Positions 11,817-23,930 are shown, counted from the first letter of the stretch. The stretch: DNA of 64,000 nt from JAJPKK01 sp963824905 (GCA_963824905.1 CAWGRH010000009.1:1-64000), one strand, 5' to 3'. Numbers and translations: made by a program. The notes: generated by a model from the sequence alone, not told the origin.

Positions 11817-11910
11817 ATGCGGTTGCGTTGAAGGCGCCCGGGCAGGGGTGCGCCACGAGAGGGGGCCGGCAACCCAGTGATACTTTTGCGGGCCGGACAG
11901 GACGAGGACA

Positions 11911-12544
11911 ATGCGCGATCCCGTTGACACCTACATGAACTATCTCGTGCCCATGGTGGTCGAGCAGACCAACCGTGGCGAACGGGCCTATGACATCTAT
12001 TCCCGCCTGTTGAAGGAACGGATCATCTTCATCACCGGCCCGGTCGAGGACGGGATGTCGGCGCTGATCGTCGCCCAGCTCCTGTTTCTCGAGGCGGAGA
12101 ATCCCAAGAAGGAAATCTCGATGTACATCAACTCCCCGGGCGGGGTGGTGACGTCGGGTCTCGCGATCTACGACACCATGCAGTTCATCCGCCCGGCGGT
12201 CTCGACGCTTGTGCGTCGGCCAAGCCGCCTCGATGGGCTCGCTGCTGCTCGCTTCCGGCGCCAAGGACATGCGTTTTGCGCTGCCCAACGCCCGTGTGAT
12301 GGTGCACCAGCCCTCGGGCGGCTTCCAGGGCCAAGCCTCGGACATCATGATCCACGCCCAGGAGATCCTGAATATCCGCAAGCGCCTCAATGAGATCTAC
12401 CAGAAGCATACCGGCCAGGCGATCAAGAAGATCGAGGACGCGCTCGAGCGCGACCAGTTCTTCACCGCCGAAGGAGCGCGGGAATTCGGTCTCATCGACA
12501 AGGTCATCGAGAGGCGGTTCGAGCCGGTAGAGAAGCCGGCCTGA
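11911..12544 (+). CDS. clpP: ATP-dependent Clp protease proteolytic subunit (frameshifted in this sequence)
   Basis: The first half (MRDPVDTYMNYLVPMVVEQT to QFIRPAVSTL) and the second half (VGQAASMGSLLLASGAKDMR to the end) are in different frames. Removing one T at 12209/12210 restores CTG TGC GTC GGC and an uninterrupted 210-residue ClpP with the catalytic Ser in QAASMGS and His in MVHQPSGG. ClpP forms the tetradecameric peptidase that works with ClpX, encoded next. Since everything else is intact and ClpP is generally important in alphaproteobacteria, an insertion error is more likely than gene loss. Confidence 0.9.
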
Positions 12545-12739
12545 CCGCCGGGCCGCCGGCCGTTTTTGCAGCGCGCCCCAGCGTGATTAAGGGTCATCTG
12601 TTGCTGGGCGGACACAATTTTCACAGACGCGACACCCGTCTGTGATTTCGCCACAAAGTCTCCGGTAAAATCGTGGTTTGGCGGGGTTTTTGCAGGGCGT
12701 CCAAGGCCGGGACAGCGGCGGCGGCAACCGACGGTAGAA

Positions 12740-12770
12740 TTGTCATCATTAGCAAAATCTTGATTATAAT
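12740..12770 (+). promoter_or_regulatory. Putative sigma-70-type promoter of clpX, in the 362-base clpP-clpX gap
   Basis: TTGTCA at 12740-12745 and a perfect TATAAT at 12765-12770 stand out in an unusually AT-rich patch; the spacing of 19 (18 if TTATAA is used) is slightly long. It lies about 135 bases before the clpX ATG. The rest of the 12545-12906 gap shows no gene. Confidence 0.45.
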
Positions 12771-12906
12771 GTCCGTAGCGTGCTTCGTTAGCGATCGGGT
12801 GATGACGTTTTCGAGTGGGGTTGGCGGCGGCGGCCGGAATTCGCAAGTATAGGCCAGGAGTCGGTATGCGCTTCGCAATGCGCAGAAGGAATTCGCGGAG
12901 AAGGGA

Positions 12907-14172
<1,266 letters not shown>

Positions 14173-14448
14173 CACTTCCGCGAATCTGGTATGATAGCGG
14201 CCGCGATCTCGGTGTTGCGGTCCCGGCTTCCGACCGGTTGCTTGACACGCCACCCCAGTGTCTCCACCTAATGAAAGGTGGGGCGCCGTAATGTCGAGTA
14301 GAGCGTTCCCAGAATTACCGGGAGGATCCCGCAGCCGCTCCAGGTTGCGCCGGAGCGTGGGCTCCCTTCCGGAACGAGGCACTCCGATCCTGTGCTGCAT
14401 CGAGCGGGCAGGGGAAGGAGGGGCACAACAAGAAAAGGACCTTAAGTC

Positions 14449-16887
<2,439 letters not shown>

Positions 16888-16912
16888 GCGACGCTCGGCA
16901 ATACGAGGTTTG

Positions 16913-16945
16913 AAACGGCGGCCTCCGGGCCGCCGTTTTGTTTTC
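16913..16945 (+). terminator. Rho-independent terminator of lon
   Basis: An 11-bp stem (AAACGGCGGCC / GGCCGCCGTTT) with a TCCG loop, followed by a T-rich tract (TTTTGTTTTC). It starts 25 bases after the lon stop codon. Confidence 0.9.
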
Positions 16946-16975
16946 TGGAGACACTCTCCCCGCCTTATGTTGATG

Positions 16976-17091
16976 TCATCGCCCGGCTTGACCGGGCGAT
17001 CCAGTAACCACCGGATTGCTGATGGTGGCAAAGGCTACGCCATATCCGACGGCACGGGGTTACTGGATTGCCCGGTCAAGCCGGGCGATGA
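16976..17091. repeat. Dispersed inverted repeat, family D (copy 1)
   Basis: 34-base arms at 16976-17009 (begins TCATCGCCCGGCTTGACCGG) and 17058-17091 are near-perfect reverse complements around a 48-base spacer; each arm is itself a small palindrome around CTTGACC. A second copy lies at 23931-24058. It abuts the group II intron remnant. Confidence 0.8.
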
Positions 17092-17131
17092 GTGCGTCCG
17101 TGAGTTCGTGATGTCAGCACGGTGGGAGTTT

Positions 17132-17837
17132 GTGCCATGTGAAGTCACCGCACATGTAGCTGACGGCAACTGCGTCGCCGCGAGGCGGGGTGGAGAGCAG
17201 CCGGAGGCGAACCGACGGCCCGTAGGATGACGAACCCGATTGGCGGCGTGCAGAGGCGAGCTTGCTCATTGATGGCGAAGTCTGGCCCGCGAGGGCCGAC
17301 CGGTGGCACGAGGTGATAGGCACGTGACCGCCGGGCTGCATAACGTGGTTGGGGACGGGATGCCGGGAAGGCAGACGAACGGAACGGAGAGACCTTGTTG
17401 GCGTGTGCGAGTCGGCAAGGAGTTAGAGCCCGCATAGTACCGATGTGGTCTGGTGCACGGACCATGAGAGGAGGGGCTAGCAAAACCCCGTCCGAGGGAA
17501 GGCAGGGCAGGAAGGTGGATGCGTGAAGACCAAACCGGAGCAGAGCAGCACCGCGAGTGCCGAAAAGGCTAAGCAATGGTTGCGAGATCCAGACGACAGA
17601 CGCAACTGGGCGGGGATCGAAGCCGAGGCGTGGACCGATCGCATGCTGTCGGCGCTGGGCAACGGCGTCAAAGGGGAAACTAGCCTTCTTCGCGAATGCC
17701 AGGCGGGTCGCGTTTCACACCGCCTGGCAAGCAGCGAGACAGTCTCGATGAAGAAACCACCGACTGGAGAGCCGTATGCGGGAAAACCGCACGTACGGTT
17801 CGGAGGGAGGGGAGGCCAACGCCTTCCCTACCCCTAT
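17132..17837 (+). mobile_element. ORF-deleted group II intron remnant
   Basis: The 3' end is diagnostic: domain V begins at GAGCCGTATGCGGG (about 17770) with its GAAA-type loop and returns as CGCACGTACGGTTC. Domain VI follows, with a bulged A at 17830 seven bases before the likely 3' end at 17837 (ends AT). Upstream lies the structured domain I-III RNA and the first about 50 codons of an intron-encoded reverse transcriptase (17523-17675), after which the RT body is missing. The 5' boundary is uncertain: GTGCC at 17132 or GTGCG at 17092. Without its RT the intron could move or splice only with help in trans. It lies 73 bases before tRNA-Val. Confidence 0.8.
17523..17675 (+). pseudogene. N-terminal remnant of group II intron reverse transcriptase/maturase
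   Basis: The frame from GTG 17523 (MKTKPEQSSTASAEKAKQWL) runs to AWTDRMLSALGNGVKG, the typical start of bacterial group II intron-encoded proteins, where one expects a following GGKWFSLIDKV-type segment. Here the sequence jumps instead to the short tail before domain V (RQSR), so the RT palm, maturase and any endonuclease parts are deleted. Not functional as a protein. Confidence 0.75.
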
Positions 17838-17910
17838 CAGTCGTGGGCTCGCGGAACAACTCCGCCGCCCGCTTGCCACGGCCTGCGGCGCGGCGTTACA
17901 CCTTGCGAAA

Positions 17911-17986
17911 GGGCGGTTAGCTCAGTTGGTAGAGCATCTCGTTTACACCGAGAGGGTCGGCGGTTCGAGTCCGTCACCGCCCACCA
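17911..17986 (+). tRNA. tRNA-Val (anticodon UAC)
   Basis: Acceptor GGGCGGT pairs with ACCGCCC, the anticodon stem TCTCG/CGAGA encloses loop TTTACAC giving anticodon TAC, the T arm is GGTTCGAGTCC-like, and CCA is encoded. 76 bases. Confidence 0.96.
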
Positions 17987-18019
17987 TCCTGCTTCGCGAC
18001 GCGCGGTTCGCAGGCGTGT

Positions 18020-18352
18020 TCACGCCACCGCAGCCTTGCGCTTGTCGACGGTCTGGCGGACCTCGAAGCCTTCGAACTGCGGGTGGCCGAGATAGAGCGG
18101 CTTGTTGTCGCCGGCGCTGCGATGGGCGGCGCGGAACGCCTCGGACTTGGTCCAGGCCTCGAAGGCGCCCCGGCTTTCCCAGATGGTGTGCGAGGCAAAG
18201 AGCGTGTGGTCCTCTGCCTCGGGACCCCTGAGCAGGTGGAACTCGACGAAGCCCGGCACCTTGTCGAGATGGGTGTCGCGCGAAAGCCAGACCTGCTCGA
18301 AGGCGGCTTCGGAGCCCTTGGTGACGCGAAAGCGGTTCATGGCGATGAACAT
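18020..18352 (-). CDS. IsdG/HmuQ-type heme-degrading monooxygenase (ABM fold)
   Basis: 110 residues from ATG 18352 (MFIAMNRFRV); the frame extends further upstream but those residues are atypical. The ferredoxin-like ABM fold carries the IsdG catalytic triad at the same positions as in the staphylococcal enzyme: Asn6, Trp67 and His77. Members open the heme ring to release iron; in Bradyrhizobium the homologue HmuQ does this in an iron-regulated locus. Here no heme-uptake genes are adjacent, and no obvious iron operator was found by eye, so the physiological context is open. Confidence 0.8.
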   Translation of the reverse strand: MFIAMNRFRVTKGSEAAFEQVWLSRDTHLDKVPGFVEFHLLRGPEAEDHTLFASHTIWESRGAFEAWTKSEAFRAAHRSAGDNKPLYLGHPQFEGFEVRQTVDKRKAAVA

Positions 18353-18636
18353 CGGCAACTCCGTGAGTTGGGGTTGCCAGAGGTTTACCACGAAGTGTCG
18401 AGAAGCGCGCTGGAAACGATCCAGTCCGGCTGGGGCGCTAGCCCCCGCAAGCCGAAACCCGGAACAGTCCGACACGGACTGAAGAACAGTTGGGAGAGAG
18501 GCCGTCGCTCCCGGTTTCGATCCCGTTCAGTCGGGGCTGGAGGGTGTGAAATCCGGGAGCAGCGGCACCCGGATTTCCTCTCTGTCAGGATGAAAGAACG
18601 ACCCCCTGTGCCTGGGCTCGGCATCAGGCGATCAGC

Positions 18637-18972
18637 TCAAAAATCTTTGTCGAGGCGACGCTCGTCCCGGCGGATGTCGCGGCGATCCTCGCGAAGGTCG
18701 CGCTTATCCTGGTGGACGTCGCGGTTGTCCCGGCGGATGTCACCGAGGTCCTGAACGGCTTCGCCGATCCGGCCGTGGGTGAGGTCTTTGACGAACTCCT
18801 TGGTGTCCTGCCGACGCTCCCGCTTGTCCTGGCGCAGGTCCTGCTTATCCTCGTGGCGCTGAGCTTCATCGCCGATGAGGCGGCCGGTGTCCTTGAGCAC
18901 GCCGGCATGGCCGATGGTGGGGATGGTGAGGGCCGCGAGAACCGCGAACACGTAGGTGGCATTGTTCTTCAT
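18637..18972 (-). CDS. Small exported Asp/Arg-rich charge-repeat protein
   Basis: 111 residues from ATG 18972 (MKNNATYVFAVLAALTIPTI, signal peptide ending near GHA). The mature protein is strikingly charged, with repeated short units RQDKRERRQD, RRDNRDVHQDKRDLREDRRD and RRDERRLDKDF, predicted to form a long charged helix. There are no cysteines or enzyme motifs. Proteins of this sort occur in alphaproteobacteria as uncharacterised periplasmic proteins. It is a single gene with GGAG before the start. Confidence 0.75.
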   Translation of the reverse strand: MKNNATYVFAVLAALTIPTIGHAGVLKDTGRLIGDEAQRHEDKQDLRQDKRERRQDTKEFVKDLTHGRIGEAVQDLGDIRRDNRDVHQDKRDLREDRRDIRRDERRLDKDF

Positions 18973-19111
18973 GGTCGTTACTCCGTTGTGCGGAGGAGAA
19001 TTCCTCTCGCGCAACGGACGATGCCAGCGAGCCCGGTGCGTCGTTGTGATGTCGGTCACGCAAACGCGGCGCGTTGTGGGAAAGTCGACGTGGATAAATC
19101 GCAGTGAGCAC

Positions 19112-19225
19112 GTAGCCCGGATTGGAGCGAAGCGAAAATCCGGGAACGGCGGCGAGATGCGAAAGAGGCCGCGCGTTACAAAATGCGCTCCCGGATTTCA
19201 CTTTCGTTCAATCCGGGCTACGCGA
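19112..19225. repeat. Dispersed inverted repeat, family C (copy 1)
   Basis: Left arm CGTAGCCCGGATTG.. and right arm ..CAATCCGGGCTACG enclose an inner inverted segment (AAATCCGGG / CCCGGATTT). The same family recurs at 19868-19963, on the other side of the PNPOx-like gene, so that gene is flanked by two copies. Confidence 0.75.
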
Positions 19226-19252
19226 TCTCGCCGCGTGGTTTCGCTCCGCCTC

Positions 19253-19807
19253 TTACGTCGGCGCCACTGCGCGCGGCGACTTCGTCATGTCGACAGCCGG
19301 CCACTGCTGCGAAACGTCGGGAAGCGCGAGCTCCTTGCCGGTCATGCGGTCGACGGCGATCGCATAGACCGTGATCTCGCCGAGCCGCGGGAAGAAGCCT
19401 TTCGGCCGCGCGGCGCCGCCGTTGCGGTACTTCGCCATCAGCGCTTCGCAGAACCGCTGCTTCGCCGCGGTCTCGGTCACGATGCGGGCGCGGCCGAATA
19501 CGATCACGCTGCGGTACGACACAGACGAATCGCATTCGAAGCGGCCGTAGTCGAAGACTTTGCCGGGCTCGTCGATCTCGAAGCAGACTCGCGCCTCGTG
19601 CTCGACGTTGGTGCGCAGGTGACCGCGCGCCCCGGTGTTGTGGACGAGGACCTCGCCGTCGAGCCAGACATAGAGCAGCGGCACGCAATAGGGCGCGCCG
19701 TCGACGCCGACGGTCGCGAGCCGGCCGCAGAAGCCGTTCGCCAGCAACTCCTCGATCCGCGCGTCGGGCATGACGCGGTCGGTCCGCCGTACCTGTGGTG
19801 CGCTCAT
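19253..19807 (-). CDS. Pyridoxamine 5'-phosphate oxidase-like flavin-binding protein
   Basis: 184 residues. A split beta-barrel FMN-binding fold is suggested by CGRLATVGVDGAPYCVPLLYVW near residues 27-48, and by VRARVCFEIDEP-like and SVIVFGRARIV strands. The closest broad group is the NimA/pyridoxamine-oxidase-like family, whose members bind FMN, F420 or heme; the substrate cannot be assigned. It stands alone between two family C repeats. Confidence 0.75.
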   Translation of the reverse strand: MSAPQVRRTDRVMPDARIEELLANGFCGRLATVGVDGAPYCVPLLYVWLDGEVLVHNTGARGHLRTNVEHEARVCFEIDEPGKVFDYGRFECDSSVSYRSVIVFGRARIVTETAAKQRFCEALMAKYRNGGAARPKGFFPRLGEITVYAIAVDRMTGKELALPDVSQQWPAVDMTKSPRAVAPT

Positions 19808-19867
19808 CGCGGTTCCCTTGATGTGGTCGCGCGAGCCTATACCACGAGAGTAGGCGAGGGGCGCCCC

Positions 19868-19963
19868 GTAGCCTGGATTGAGCGCAAGCGAAATCCGGGG
19901 GCGGCCTTGCGTTCGTCTCTGCTCAGCCCCCGGGTTTCGCGTTCGCTCAACCCGGGCTACAGC
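19868..19963. repeat. Dispersed inverted repeat, family C (copy 2)
   Basis: Arms CGTAGCCTGGATTGAGCG and CGCTCAACCCGGGCTAC with inner inverted CGAAATCCGGGGGC / GCCCCCGGGTTTCG. Located downstream of the HU gene terminator and upstream of the PNPOx-like gene start. Confidence 0.75.
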
Positions 19964-19986
19964 TCACTGCATCCCAGGAATGGCAA

Positions 19987-20011
19987 GGCTGTCCGGAGCG
20001 TCCGGACAGCC
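19987..20011 (-). terminator. Likely terminator of the HU gene
   Basis: Perfect 11-bp stem (GGCTGTCCGGA / TCCGGACAGCC) with a 3-base loop starting 28 bases beyond the HU stop codon. The T tract on the minus strand is weak (TTGCC), so termination efficiency is uncertain. Confidence 0.55.
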
Positions 20012-20038
20012 CTGGCTGCGTTCCCATCCCGAGTAGTA

Positions 20039-20338
20039 TCAGACGGCTTCCTTGAGCTCCTTGGCAGCCCGGAATGCGACCTTCTTGCTCGCCTTGATCT
20101 TGATCGGCTCGCCGGTCGCGGGGTTGCGGCCCATGCGGGCGGCGCGCTTGCGGACCTGGAGAATGCCCAGCCCGCCGATGCGGATGCGGTCGCCCTTCTT
20201 GAGGTGCTTCACGACCATGCCGACGAGATCGTTGAGCATCGCCTCGGACTGCTTCTTCGCCATCTCGTGGCTCTCGGCGAGCGCAGCCGCGAGATGCTTC
20301 AAGGTGACGGTGGTCTGTGCCGCTGCGGCCTTTGCCAT
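20039..20338 (-). CDS. HU family DNA-binding protein
   Basis: 99 residues from ATG 20338, which has AAGGAGGAG upstream. It has the HU/IHF fold with the conserved arm segment GRNPATGEPIKI and helix-turn elements (SEAMLNDLVGMVVKHLKKGD). The alanine-rich start (MAKAAAAQTT) makes it slightly longer than E. coli HU. It compacts and bends DNA as a dimer. An HU gene near lon is common in proteobacteria, although here two repeats and about 3 kb separate them. Confidence 0.92.
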   Translation of the reverse strand: MAKAAAAQTTVTLKHLAAALAESHEMAKKQSEAMLNDLVGMVVKHLKKGDRIRIGGLGILQVRKRAARMGRNPATGEPIKIKASKKVAFRAAKELKEAV

Positions 20339-20362
20339 TGAAAGCTCCTCCTTGTACTGGCC

Positions 20363-20389
20363 AAAAATGACGCCGGGAACCGGCGTCAT
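20363..20389 (-). promoter_or_regulatory. Terminator-like hairpin in the HU leader
   Basis: On the minus strand, a perfect 10-bp stem (ATGACGCCGG / CCGGCGTCAT) with a 3-base loop is followed directly by TTTTT and ends only 24 bases before the HU start codon. There is no upstream minus-strand gene whose transcript it would need to stop. It may be a leader attenuator or a 5' stability hairpin. The remaining 20390-20680 gap shows no gene. Confidence 0.6.
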
Positions 20390-20680
20390 CGGCGAGACAT
20401 AGTTGATTCTGGCGGGGCTTGACCATGCCAGAATCGCAAAAAGCCCGAATTTTGTGGGGATTCTGCGGCCCGACGGGCCGGAAAGGGCCGTTTTACGGGC
20501 TCTTGAGCGATTCTGCCGCAGCCGGAAGCCGCTTTAGCCCCTCAGAATCGGGCCTTTTCACCTGCGTTGCCGGCGTGCAGACGTGTGAAAAGGGCAGCTT
20601 CACTGCCCATCTGCTTGACTTCGATCCGACCGGATCGTATCTGACCGATCCCAAAGCCGTGCAGCAAAGCGCGGAGTTGC

Positions 20681-20757
20681 GGGGGCGTAGCTCAGTTGGT
20701 TAGAGCGCTAGCCTGTCACGCTAGAGGTCGCCGGTTCGAGTCCCGTCGCTCCCGCCA
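20681..20757 (+). tRNA. tRNA-Asp (anticodon GUC)
   Basis: Acceptor GGGGGCG pairs with CGCTCCC (one G-T wobble), the anticodon stem CTAGC/GCTAG encloses loop CTGTCAC giving anticodon GTC, and CCA is encoded. 77 bases. Confidence 0.96.
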
Positions 20758-21036
20758 GTCTTTTCGGGAAAAGCTTAAGACACTCGCGCAAAGTGGCACT
20801 GATGGATGGCCGCTGGGCGCCCATGGGAACGTCTCGCAAAGCGGAGCGCGGCCCATCGCTCCTGCCGGTCGCGCTACCCGATCCAGGTCGAGACTTCGGA
20901 CGGTCCGACGATGACGCCAGCGCGCGAAGGGCAGTGTGCGGACGTAGACGCGCTTTGGTTTTCCGCGCAGGATAAATGTCGGGAGTCCTTTGGCGCCATC
21001 GGGGCGCGTCGCTCGGCGATCGTTTGGGAGGGCGTA

Positions 21037-21402
21037 ATGTTTGGCCTTCGCCGGTTCCGCTTCCGCTCGCCGGAGCGCGACCGCGCATCCGCGGAACGCA
21101 GGCTGGCGCTCATCCAGAATGCTGTGCGCTCCGCGATCGCCGATGCAGATGGAGAATCCAAAGGACTTCGCATACGCGTCGCGAAGACCCGGAACTCGGT
21201 GGTGTCCCTCCAAGCGCAGGTCGAAGACCGCGAGAGCGCCCCGGCTTGCCGCGCCGAGCTCTCAAACCTTGAACACGCACTTCTCACGGGCGAACGCAGC
21301 CTCGCGCTGCTGGAAGATCATCTGACCGCTCTTCGCAAATTGGAGCGGCGGCTCGACCGTCTCATCAATCAGGCATATGTAGCCGCTGTCAGGCTCCCCT
21401 AG
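21037..21402 (+). CDS. Hypothetical helical protein (121 aa)
   Basis: Start at ATG 21037 (MFGLRRFRFRSPERDR), chosen because GGGAGG lies just upstream. It has a basic N-terminus, then almost continuous helix with heptad-like leucines (VSLQAQVEDRESAPACRAEL and SLALLEDHLTALRKLERRLD), likely a coiled coil. No signal peptide and no recognised domain. It lies after tRNA-Asp with no partner gene close by. Confidence 0.55.
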   Translation: MFGLRRFRFRSPERDRASAERRLALIQNAVRSAIADADGESKGLRIRVAKTRNSVVSLQAQVEDRESAPACRAELSNLEHALLTGERSLALLEDHLTALRKLERRLDRLINQAYVAAVRLP

Positions 21403-21633
21403 TTCGATCCGTGCATGATCTGCGCCGGGTGCCGCAGGTCGGCGCCGACGCCCCGGCCGAATTAGAAAAAGCGAATGCGGCAGGTCCGCTCGCGGTGGCC
21501 CGGGGGCCGAACGCGCGGGACGGCCCCGCGGCGAAACGGTCGCACCAGGCCGAGGACGATTGAAATCGTTCCAAATATGAAGCAGTTTCCGCGCGGGAGG
21601 CGACAGAGATCGCCGAACTTTGGGAGAGAACCC

Positions 21634-22470
21634 TTGCGCACACAGAATTGGATCGGTGCATTCGCCGCCGCGGCGGCGGTCGCCTTGGCCTGCGTCCCGG
21701 CTCAGGCATTCGACGAGTCGAAATATCCGGACTTCGCCGGCCAGTGGAGGCGGCCGCCGGGCATCGCCAATCAGTGGGACATCAGCAAGCCGGTCGGGCG
21801 CGCGCAGAATCCGCCGCTGACGCCGGAGTATCAGGCGATCTACGAAGCGGGCCTGCGCGACCAGGCGGAAGGCGGCCAGGGCAACGATCCCACCGGCATC
21901 TGCATTCCCGACGGCATGCCGCGGGCGATGAACGTGATCTTCCCGATGGAGATCGTGATCCAGCCGCACGTCACCCACATCATGATCGAGTACCTGACCA
22001 TGCTGCGCCGGATCTACACCGACGGCCGCAGCTTCCCGGAAGGCTTCGAGCCGTCCTACATGGGCTATTCGATCGGCAAGTGGATCGACGAGAACAATGA
22101 CGGCCGCTACGACGCGCTCGAGGTGGAGACGCGGCTTCTCAAGGGACCGCGCACCTTCGATCCGAGCGGCGCGCCGATGCACAAGGACAACCAGACCGTC
22201 GTCAAGGAGCGCATCTATCTCGACAAGGACAACCCCGACCTCCTGCACGACGACGTCACCACCGTCGACAATGCGCTGACCCATCCGTGGACCGTCAACA
22301 AGCGCTACGTGCGCGTGCGCAATCCGATCTACGTCGAGGCGATCTGCAGCGAAGGCAACGACCACCTCAAGATTCAGGGCGAGGACTACATGCTCAGTGC
22401 CGACGGCTACATCATGCCGGCGAAGAAGAACCAGGTGCCGCCGGACCTGCGGTACTTCAACCAGAAATGA
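21634..22470 (+). CDS. Secreted protein of unknown function (about 278 aa)
   Basis: The best start is TTG 21634, six bases after GGGAGAG, giving a signal peptide (LRTQNWIGAFAAAAAVALAC, cleavage near AQA). An ATG at 21577 in the same frame lacks a ribosome-binding site. The mature protein starts FDESKYPDFAGQWRRPPG and contains PTGICIPDGMPRAMNVIFP and several acidic, Asn-rich turns (DENNDGRYD). I recognise no catalytic motif. The alpha/beta hydrolase gene follows after 23 bases, so the two are probably one operon and both products are exported. Confidence 0.75.
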   Translation: MRTQNWIGAFAAAAAVALACVPAQAFDESKYPDFAGQWRRPPGIANQWDISKPVGRAQNPPLTPEYQAIYEAGLRDQAEGGQGNDPTGICIPDGMPRAMNVIFPMEIVIQPHVTHIMIEYLTMLRRIYTDGRSFPEGFEPSYMGYSIGKWIDENNDGRYDALEVETRLLKGPRTFDPSGAPMHKDNQTVVKERIYLDKDNPDLLHDDVTTVDNALTHPWTVNKRYVRVRNPIYVEAICSEGNDHLKIQGEDYMLSADGYIMPAKKNQVPPDLRYFNQK

Positions 22471-22493
22471 ACGCGGCACGAGAGGGGACGACA

Positions 22494-23849
22494 ATGCGAA
22501 ACGTCGGACGACGAGCGCCGCTCCATGGCCTTCTCGGCATCGGGTTGGCAGGCACGGTAATGGGCGGCGCGGCCTTCGCGCAAAGCTTGCCGCCGACCAC
22601 CGCCTGTCCCGAGCAGGTCGCGTCGATCGCCACCTGCTACGGCATCAAGCATGAGAGCGGGGCCTATATCCTCGCCGCGATGCCGAAGACCTGGAACGGC
22701 GATCTCGTGGTGTTCGCCCATGGCGGCCCCTTTCTCAATCCGCCGACGCCGAACGGCAACAAGAGCGATCTCGCCAAATATGCCTTCGCCGTGCAGCGCG
22801 GCTACGGCTGGGTCGCCTCGAGCTACCGCCGCGAAGGCTACGGCGTCGCCATGGCGGGCGAGGACACCGACAACGCGCGGCGCTTCTTCGCCGAGCACAT
22901 CGCGAAGCCGAAGCACACGTATCTGCACGGCGCGTCCTATGGCGGCCTCGTCGGGGCGAAGCTCGTCGAGGGTCTCGCCAAAAACCCCGACGGCAGCATG
23001 AATTTCGACGGCGCCCTGTTCAACAGCGGCGCGGTCGGCGGTGCGACGCTCAATTACCAGCACCGCGCCGACCTGCGCGCCGTCTATGAACACTACTGCA
23101 AGAACCTGCCGCGTCCGGATGAGGTGCAATATCCGCTGTGGATGGGCGTCGCGCCCCAGTCCAAAATGACGCTCAAGGACCTCGACGCGGTGATCGACGA
23201 GTGCACCGGCGTTCTCCATCCGGCCGCCCAGCGCAGCGAGCAGCAGAAGAAGAACCTCGCCGAGATCATCGGCGTCATGGGTTACCCGGAGAACCTCCTG
23301 GTGCGCCACATGCAGGCGGCGACGCTTCTGTTCCATGACGTGGTCGAGCGCACCACAAAGGGCGGCAATCCCTTCGACAACACCGGCGTGCGCTACCACG
23401 GCTCCTCGAACGACGACGAGCTCAACCGCAACGTCGCGCGCTTCACCGCCGACCCGGCGGCGGTCGCCCTCGTCAAGGCCGACGGCGACCCAGCCGGCAA
23501 GCTGCCGATCCCGGTGGTGTCGATCCATTCCATCAACGATCCGCAGGTGCCGGTGGAGCAACAGTCGGCCTATCGTGGCGTCGTCAGCGCTGCCGGCAGC
23601 GGTGACCGCCTGGTGCAGGCCTATACCGACGAGCGCGGCCACACCGCGCAGAGCGCGCCGGAGCTTGCCGCCGCGTTCGATGCGGTGGTGCAATGGGCGG
23701 AGAAGGGAACGAAGCCGTCGGCGCAATCGATCCTCGCCGCCTGCGAAGCGCTGAAGGCGACCTTCGAAGGCCCGTGCGCCTGGCACCCGGAATTCACGCC
23801 GAAGCCCTACAGCACGAAGTTCTACCCGCGCGAAGCGGCGGTGCGGTAG
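22494..23849 (+). CDS. Secreted alpha/beta hydrolase
   Basis: 451 residues from ATG 22494 (GAGGGGACGACA upstream), with a signal peptide ending near AAFAQS. The nucleophile elbow is GASYGG (Ser in the GxSxG pattern), a likely acid is in HSINDPQVP, and a likely catalytic His is in DERGHTAQ. The fold and size suit an esterase or peptidase of the periplasm. It has an oxyanion-type HGG motif (VVFAHGGPF). The substrate is unknown. It is probably cotranscribed with the upstream secreted protein. Confidence 0.85.
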   Translation: MRNVGRRAPLHGLLGIGLAGTVMGGAAFAQSLPPTTACPEQVASIATCYGIKHESGAYILAAMPKTWNGDLVVFAHGGPFLNPPTPNGNKSDLAKYAFAVQRGYGWVASSYRREGYGVAMAGEDTDNARRFFAEHIAKPKHTYLHGASYGGLVGAKLVEGLAKNPDGSMNFDGALFNSGAVGGATLNYQHRADLRAVYEHYCKNLPRPDEVQYPLWMGVAPQSKMTLKDLDAVIDECTGVLHPAAQRSEQQKKNLAEIIGVMGYPENLLVRHMQAATLLFHDVVERTTKGGNPFDNTGVRYHGSSNDDELNRNVARFTADPAAVALVKADGDPAGKLPIPVVSIHSINDPQVPVEQQSAYRGVVSAAGSGDRLVQAYTDERGHTAQSAPELAAAFDAVVQWAEKGTKPSAQSILAACEALKATFEGPCAWHPEFTPKPYSTKFYPREAAVR

Positions 23850-23930
23850 GGCGCTGGAAGCTGGAAGCGGGCGTGTCGCCTTCCGCGCCGCCCGCGCCTC
23901 GCGGGATACTCCGTTCCATCCTCATAACTG

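Noticed and set aside
11911..12544. Programmed frameshifting in clpP
   Set aside because: No slippery heptamer or downstream pseudoknot was seen, and five other genes show the same kind of one-base break, so an error is the simpler reading.
14242..14272. Promoter for lon (TTGACA ... CCTAAT)
   Set aside because: The spacing is about 19 and the second box is weak; it also does not fit a heat-shock pattern, so it is not listed as a feature.
17911..20757. tRNA genes as integration sites for a genomic island
   Set aside because: No integrase and no repeated tRNA 3' ends were seen; only the group II intron remnant is near tRNA-Val, and such introns do not use tRNA ends.
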